Source: Candidatus Sulfidibacterium hydrothermale (GTDB taxonomy: Bacteria; Bacteroidota; Bacteroidia; Bacteroidales; F082). From it: a stretch of DNA of 64,000 nt. The notes under the pieces were generated by a model that worked only from the letters and a program-made list of their open reading frames with translations, did no database searches and was not told the DNA's origin. Positions 60,950-64,000 of the stretch are shown in pieces (the first letter of the stretch is position 1; each line of letters opens with the position of its first letter). The position numbers and the translations under genes were made by a program. Location: positions 3,038,001 to 3,102,000 of the forward strand of contig NZ_CP083760.1 of the NCBI RefSeq assembly GCF_020149915.1. The letters are read 5' to 3'.

Positions 60950-61085
60950 AGAAAAAGGAGAAAGATAAAGACTAATGGTTGTCATTAGGCTAAAAAAGCC
61001 CGTTCAGGATGATAGTCCCTTTCTCCTTTCTACTCAATCTTGAACAGTTCGTTAGGCATGAAAGCCTGTATTTAGGATTGAAAAG
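60950..61085 (+). ncRNA. Predicted bridge RNA of the IS110 element
   Basis: In IS110-type elements the noncoding left end encodes a bridge RNA with a target-binding and a donor-binding loop. Here loop 1 has outer stem AAAGGAGAAAG (60954-60964) with CTTTCTCCTTT (61019-61029) and inner hairpin GGCT/AGCC (60988-61000). Loop 2 has outer stem CAATC (61035-61039) with GATTG (61076-61080) and inner hairpin AGGC/GCCT (61054-61067). Loop 1 contains TGTCAT and CCGTTCAGGATGATAG, which match the reconstructed target. Loop 2 contains ACAGTTC and TAGGAT, which match the joined element ends. All folding was done by eye. Confidence 0.65.
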
Positions 61086-61121
61086 ACAAAGTAGAATCCC
61101 TTCTGATAAAAACATCTTGTC

Positions 61122-62093
61122 ATGTGCAAAGTTATAGGAATTGATGTATCAAAATTAACTTTTGATGTTGCTTTTCAAAAAAAAGATGAAAAGTTCTCTT
61201 TTTTCAAATACAGTAATGATGCCAAAGGGTTTACAAAGTTTATGAAGATTATTGATAAAGAGGATCTCTGTGTAATGGAAGCAACAGGCCCTTATTATCT
61301 GTTTTTAGCCCGGTTTCTTTTTAAACAAGGGGTAAAAGTATCCGTAGTTAATCCATTGCAGATTAAACACTTCGTAAGAATGCGAATGGTAAAAGCCAAA
61401 ACGGATAAAAAAGATGCCCTGATGATCGCTTTATATGGCCAATCAGAACAACCCGTTTTGTGGCAACCCGATGAGCCGGTGATTATGCAGGTTCAGCAAA
61501 TTCATTCTGCCATTGAAGGTTTGCAAAAACAGGCAACCATGCTTCATAATCAACTGGAAGCATTTTCCCGGTTTCCTGATTGCGACAAGAAAGTAATGCG
61601 TGAGTTAAGAGCATTGTTAAAAACGATTAAACTGAAAATAGCTAAACTGGAAGCCGGAATACTTGAAAAAATAAAAATACATTATGCCAATACATTTAAT
61701 GCGCTGACATCTATTCCGGGTATTGGACCAAAAACAGCGGCCATCCTGATAGCAATTACCAATAACTTTCAAAAATTTGACAATGCTAAGAGATTATCTT
61801 CTTACGTAGGGTTGGTTCCCAGGATATTTTCATCAGGGACAAGTATAAACGGAAAAGGACACATTACAAAAATGGGGAACAGATATATACGCAAGCTATT
61901 GTATTTATGTTCATGGTCAGCAAAAAAACACAATAGTCAATGTATAGCACTCTATGATAGATTATCAGAAAAAGGAAAGCCCGAAAGAGTTATAAAAATT
62001 GCAATTGCAAATAAGTTGTTAAGACAGGCCTATGCTATTGGAACAAAATTGAATAAATACGAAGAAAATTATGAAAAAATATTTGCTTTTTAA
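61122..62093 (+). CDS. IS110-family transposase (bridge-RNA-guided recombinase type)
   Basis: A 323-residue DEDD transposase. The N-terminal RuvC-like part begins MCKVIGIDVSKLTFDVAF (Asp8), with Glu in VMEATGPYY and Asp residues in AKTDKKDALM. The C-terminal part has SIPGIGPKTAAIL and SSGTSINGKGHITKMGN, the latter carrying the probable catalytic Ser. No frameshift or truncation is visible, so it is likely functional. The noncoding region upstream can encode the guide RNA. Confidence 0.93.
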   Translation: MCKVIGIDVSKLTFDVAFQKKDEKFSFFKYSNDAKGFTKFMKIIDKEDLCVMEATGPYYLFLARFLFKQGVKVSVVNPLQIKHFVRMRMVKAKTDKKDALMIALYGQSEQPVLWQPDEPVIMQVQQIHSAIEGLQKQATMLHNQLEAFSRFPDCDKKVMRELRALLKTIKLKIAKLEAGILEKIKIHYANTFNALTSIPGIGPKTAAILIAITNNFQKFDNAKRLSSYVGLVPRIFSSGTSINGKGHITKMGNRYIRKLLYLCSWSAKKHNSQCIALYDRLSEKGKPERVIKIAIANKLLRQAYAIGTKLNKYEENYEKIFAF

Positions 62094-62100
62094 CACAGTT

Positions 62101-62184
62101 CATCCTGAACGGAGCGAAGCGTAGTGAAGGATCTCAAAAAACTGGCAGTGGTTAAAATAGATTCTTCGCTACGCTCAGAAGGAC
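62101..62184. repeat. REP-like palindromic repeat carrying the IS insertion site
   Basis: GAGCG...GTAGTGAAGGATCT (about 62112-62133) is mirrored by AGATTCTTCGCTACGCTC (62159-62176). Together with CATCCTGAACGG it is a GC-richer palindromic repeat of the dispersed type, interrupted by the IS110 element on its left side. Confidence 0.65.
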
Positions 62185-62313
62185 AAAAGAAGTTGATTTT
62201 TGGGATTTGTCTTTTTGTCTTTTGTGATTTCGTTTGTCATTGGCATCTTGTCTTGAGCACCGTCTTTTTGCTTTCAAAATATTGTCCTTCTCGGATTTCA
62301 TCTCCTTTTTCTT

Positions 62314-62321
62314 TACCTTTG
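62314..62321 (+). promoter_or_regulatory. -7 promoter box of the patatin gene
   Basis: TACCTTTG, 27 bases before the ATG at 62349. Confidence 0.65.
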
Positions 62322-62348
62322 AAAGATTATAATCTATAATTACCAAAC

Positions 62349-63200
62349 ATGAAAAAGCGGCCTATGTACGGACTGGCATTAAGCGGCGGCGGCGCCCGGG
62401 GCATTGCCCACCTGGGCGTACTTACCGCACTGGAAGAAAACGGTTTTCGCCCTTCGGCCATTTCAGGAACCAGCATGGGAGCTATGGTAGCCGTGGGCTA
62501 TGCCTTAGGAATTCCGGCCCGCGATATGCTGCGGCTGATCAAAAAAGAGATAAAACCGCTGCATGTTAGTAATATCAACTGGCAAAAACAGGGCATTTTC
62601 AGCTTGCGGAAAGTTGAAGATCTTTTCCGGTCACTGGCCATAAAAGATGATTTCAGCATCCTGAAAGTCCCGGTATTTCTATCGGTTACCAATTTAAATT
62701 CCGGACAAAACGAAATCATCTCTAAAGGAAAATTCATCCAGTACACGCTGGCTTCTGCGTCCATTCCGCTACTGTTCCATCCCGTGGTGATCAACGGCAT
62801 TTACTACGTGGACGGCGGACTCACTAAAAATATGGCTGCAGCCGTTTTAAAAAACCAATGCAATAAGATCATCGGCGTTCATGTTAACCACATTGCCGAA
62901 AAAAGCGAATTCAAACGCATGAAAGACATCCTGTCCCGTTCGTACCATCTTGCCATCTACAATACCATCCGTAACGAACTGGGATATTGCGATTACATTG
63001 TTGATCCGCCCGGAACACGACGTTACACCACGCTTGATTTTAACAAAGCCGACGAAATTTTTGATGTGGGATACGAAGAAGGCCAGAAACTGGCTCTCCG
63101 GCTTAAAGCTGATGAACAAGCTGCCCGCTCACGGTTTTCTGCCGGTTTTAAAAAATCTTACCAAAAAATATCGCGTCTGATAAAACCGGAACAGAATTAA
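62349..63200 (+). CDS. Patatin-like phospholipase
   Basis: A 283-residue serine hydrolase of the RssA/patatin type. The oxyanion segment SGGGARGIAHLGVL is near the N terminus, the nucleophile Ser is in GTSMG, and the catalytic Asp is in VDGGLTKNM. It probably acts on phospholipids or lysophospholipids at the inner membrane; no signal peptide or outer-membrane domain is seen. DUF3109 follows after 25 bases but has its own promoter. Confidence 0.9.
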   Translation: MKKRPMYGLALSGGGARGIAHLGVLTALEENGFRPSAISGTSMGAMVAVGYALGIPARDMLRLIKKEIKPLHVSNINWQKQGIFSLRKVEDLFRSLAIKDDFSILKVPVFLSVTNLNSGQNEIISKGKFIQYTLASASIPLLFHPVVINGIYYVDGGLTKNMAAAVLKNQCNKIIGVHVNHIAEKSEFKRMKDILSRSYHLAIYNTIRNELGYCDYIVDPPGTRRYTTLDFNKADEIFDVGYEEGQKLALRLKADEQAARSRFSAGFKKSYQKISRLIKPEQN

Positions 63201-63213
63201 TGCTCCGAATACT

Positions 63214-63221
63214 TATTTTTG
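63214..63221 (+). promoter_or_regulatory. -7 promoter box almost touching the DUF3109 start
   Basis: TATTTTTG ends only 4 bases before the ATG at 63226, so a transcript from it would begin at or next to the start codon. Confidence 0.55.
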
Positions 63222-63225
63222 CCGC

Positions 63226-63792
63226 ATGATAGTGATTGAAAATACGCTCGTTTCGGACGAGTTAAGAACGGTTCAGTTTTCCTGTGATCTGGCACAATGT
63301 CATGGCGATTGTTGTGTGGAAGGAGATGCCGGTGCCCCGTTGGAAGAAGACGAAATTGCCCTGCTCGAAGAAATTATTGAAACCATAAAACCTTACATGA
63401 CCCCGGAGGGACGCAAAGTCATTGAAAAAAACGGGGTTTTCGACTATGATATTGATGGGGAATATGTTACGCCGCTGGTTAACGACCGCGAATGCGCTTT
63501 TGTCGTTTTTGAAAACGGCATCAGCTACTGTGCTATTGAAAAAGCCTGGCTAGAAGGAAAAATTCATTTCCAGAAACCGGTTTCCTGCCATTTATATCCT
63601 GTACGACTATCAAAGCTAAAACAACACATCGCCGTTAATTATGATCGCTGGGATATTTGCAAAACCGCTTTGATAAAGGGGAAAAAAGAAAACATTCCGC
63701 TCTACAAATACCTGAAAACTCCATTGATCAGACGATTCGGGGAAAAATGGTATCAGCAACTGGAACAAGCCTTTCAAAAGCAAGAACCATAA
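63226..63792 (+). CDS. DUF3109 family cysteine-rich protein
   Basis: A 188-residue protein of unknown function, common in Bacteroidota. It has an N-terminal cysteine cluster (CDLAQCHGDCCVEGDAGAPL) and later conserved Cys in RECAFVV, ISYCAIE, VSCHLYPVR and WDICKTA. The Cys pattern suggests bound zinc or an iron-sulphur cluster. The promoter box lies 4 bases before the ATG, so the messenger may be leaderless. Confidence 0.85.
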   Translation: MIVIENTLVSDELRTVQFSCDLAQCHGDCCVEGDAGAPLEEDEIALLEEIIETIKPYMTPEGRKVIEKNGVFDYDIDGEYVTPLVNDRECAFVVFENGISYCAIEKAWLEGKIHFQKPVSCHLYPVRLSKLKQHIAVNYDRWDICKTALIKGKKENIPLYKYLKTPLIRRFGEKWYQQLEQAFQKQEP

Positions 63793-63840
63793 ACTTCTCT
63801 ACATCAAGCCTTTTCCGTTTGCCTTTCCCGTATACCGGCT

Positions 63841-64000
63841 TTATTCTTCAAACAAACGGAAATGTTGTTTTTTGCGGATGTACTCCGGAGCAATTTTGTA
63901 ATGATCATATTTTTTCAGATGGCTGGTTCGGATTACTTTCGCCAGATCCTGCACATACGAATCTCGCCGCTCTGAATACATTTTCAAGTATTGAATCAAA
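63841..64000 (-). CDS. C-terminal end of an unrecognised protein (continues past the window)
   Basis: On the minus strand a frame open from the right edge ends at TAA 63841. The visible 52 residues start LIQYLKMYSERRDSYVQDLA and end IRKKQHFRLFEE. The sequence is charged and helical and has no recognised motif. Only the end is present, so the product cannot be named. Confidence 0.55.
   Translation of the reverse strand, partial: LIQYLKMYSERRDSYVQDLAKVIRTSHLKKYDHYKIAPEYIRKKQHFRLFEE

Larger units (their letters stand above)
60887..62106 (+). mobile_element. IS110-family insertion sequence, apparently intact
   Basis: About 1220 bases: a 235-base noncoding left end, a full transposase gene and a very short right end. 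The sequence CATCCT occurs at 60881-60886 and again at 62101-62106, so the element was bounded as left flank ...CTGTCATCCT, element, then GAACGGAGCG.... No terminal inverted repeats or target duplications are seen, as is normal for the family. The exact ends can be shifted by up to six bases because of the repeated CATCCT. Confidence 0.8.

Noticed and set aside
61122-62093. IS110 transposase as a pseudogene
   Set aside because: The frame is complete, of normal length, with DEDD residues and the C-terminal serine region present.

Overview
The window reads as the chromosome of an anaerobic Bacteroidota (class Bacteroidia) bacterium. The signs are Bacteroidota-type -7 promoter boxes (TAnnTTTG) in front of many genes, secreted proteins ending in type IX secretion (T9SS) type A sorting domains, the run DUF3098-uppP-truB with queA close behind, a methylmalonyl-CoA epimerase, an EF-G2-like paralogue, and the oxygen-sensitive class III ribonucleotide reductase NrdD/NrdG. 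Both tRNAs lack an encoded CCA end. No rRNA, CRISPR array or prophage was seen.

Layout. 0-5 kb: the end of nrdD, nrdG, a membrane metallophosphoesterase and a fused LeuC/LeuD-type hydro-lyase, with two copies of a paired-hairpin repeat. 5.6-15.7 kb: housekeeping genes (M23 peptidase, dxr, rseP, HAD protein, RhlE-type helicase, tRNA-Leu, U32 protein, queA, truB, uppP, DUF3098). 15.8-22.5 kb: a TolC/TetR/adaptor/RND efflux operon. 22.5-29.4 kb: tRNA-Thr, a TPR protein, the pabA / pabB-pabC folate genes, a class II aldolase, mce, udk, a propeller lipoprotein and a zinc-ribbon membrane protein. 29.7-36.9 kb: three T9SS cargo genes on the minus strand, two of them carrying nearly identical tandem repeats of 324 and 333 bp. 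37.6-39.7 kb: an EF-G paralogue with eroded GTPase motifs.

40-56.6 kb is the most interesting metabolic region. It is a purine uptake and anaerobic purine/urate catabolism cluster: a Tsx-like outer-membrane channel, two NCS2 purine permeases, an 8-oxoguanine-deaminase-like amidohydrolase, a divergent Lrp/AsnC regulator, two fold-type-II PLP enzymes, a selenium-dependent-type xanthine dehydrogenase, SsnA, carbamate kinase, YgeW and YgeY. It resembles the recently described bacterial urate-degradation cluster, but instead of a recognisable YgeX it carries two different PLP enzymes, and neither HyuA nor YgfK is in the window. The inferred flow is import, deamination and reduction of purines, ring opening, and release of carbamoyl phosphate (ATP through carbamate kinase) and ammonia. 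A secreted endonuclease/exonuclease/phosphatase-family protein nearby (58.7 kb) could supply nucleic-acid-derived purines.

60.9-62.1 kb holds an apparently intact IS110 element. Its 5' noncoding end can be folded by eye into two guide loops matching its own donor junction and its reconstructed insertion site, as expected of a bridge RNA. The insertion site is a REP-like palindromic repeat. The window ends with a patatin-like phospholipase, a DUF3109 protein and the end of an unrecognised gene.

Several open reading frames begin at a TTG or GTG that lies inside or upstream of a TAnnTTTG promoter box. In those cases I moved the start to the first downstream ATG.
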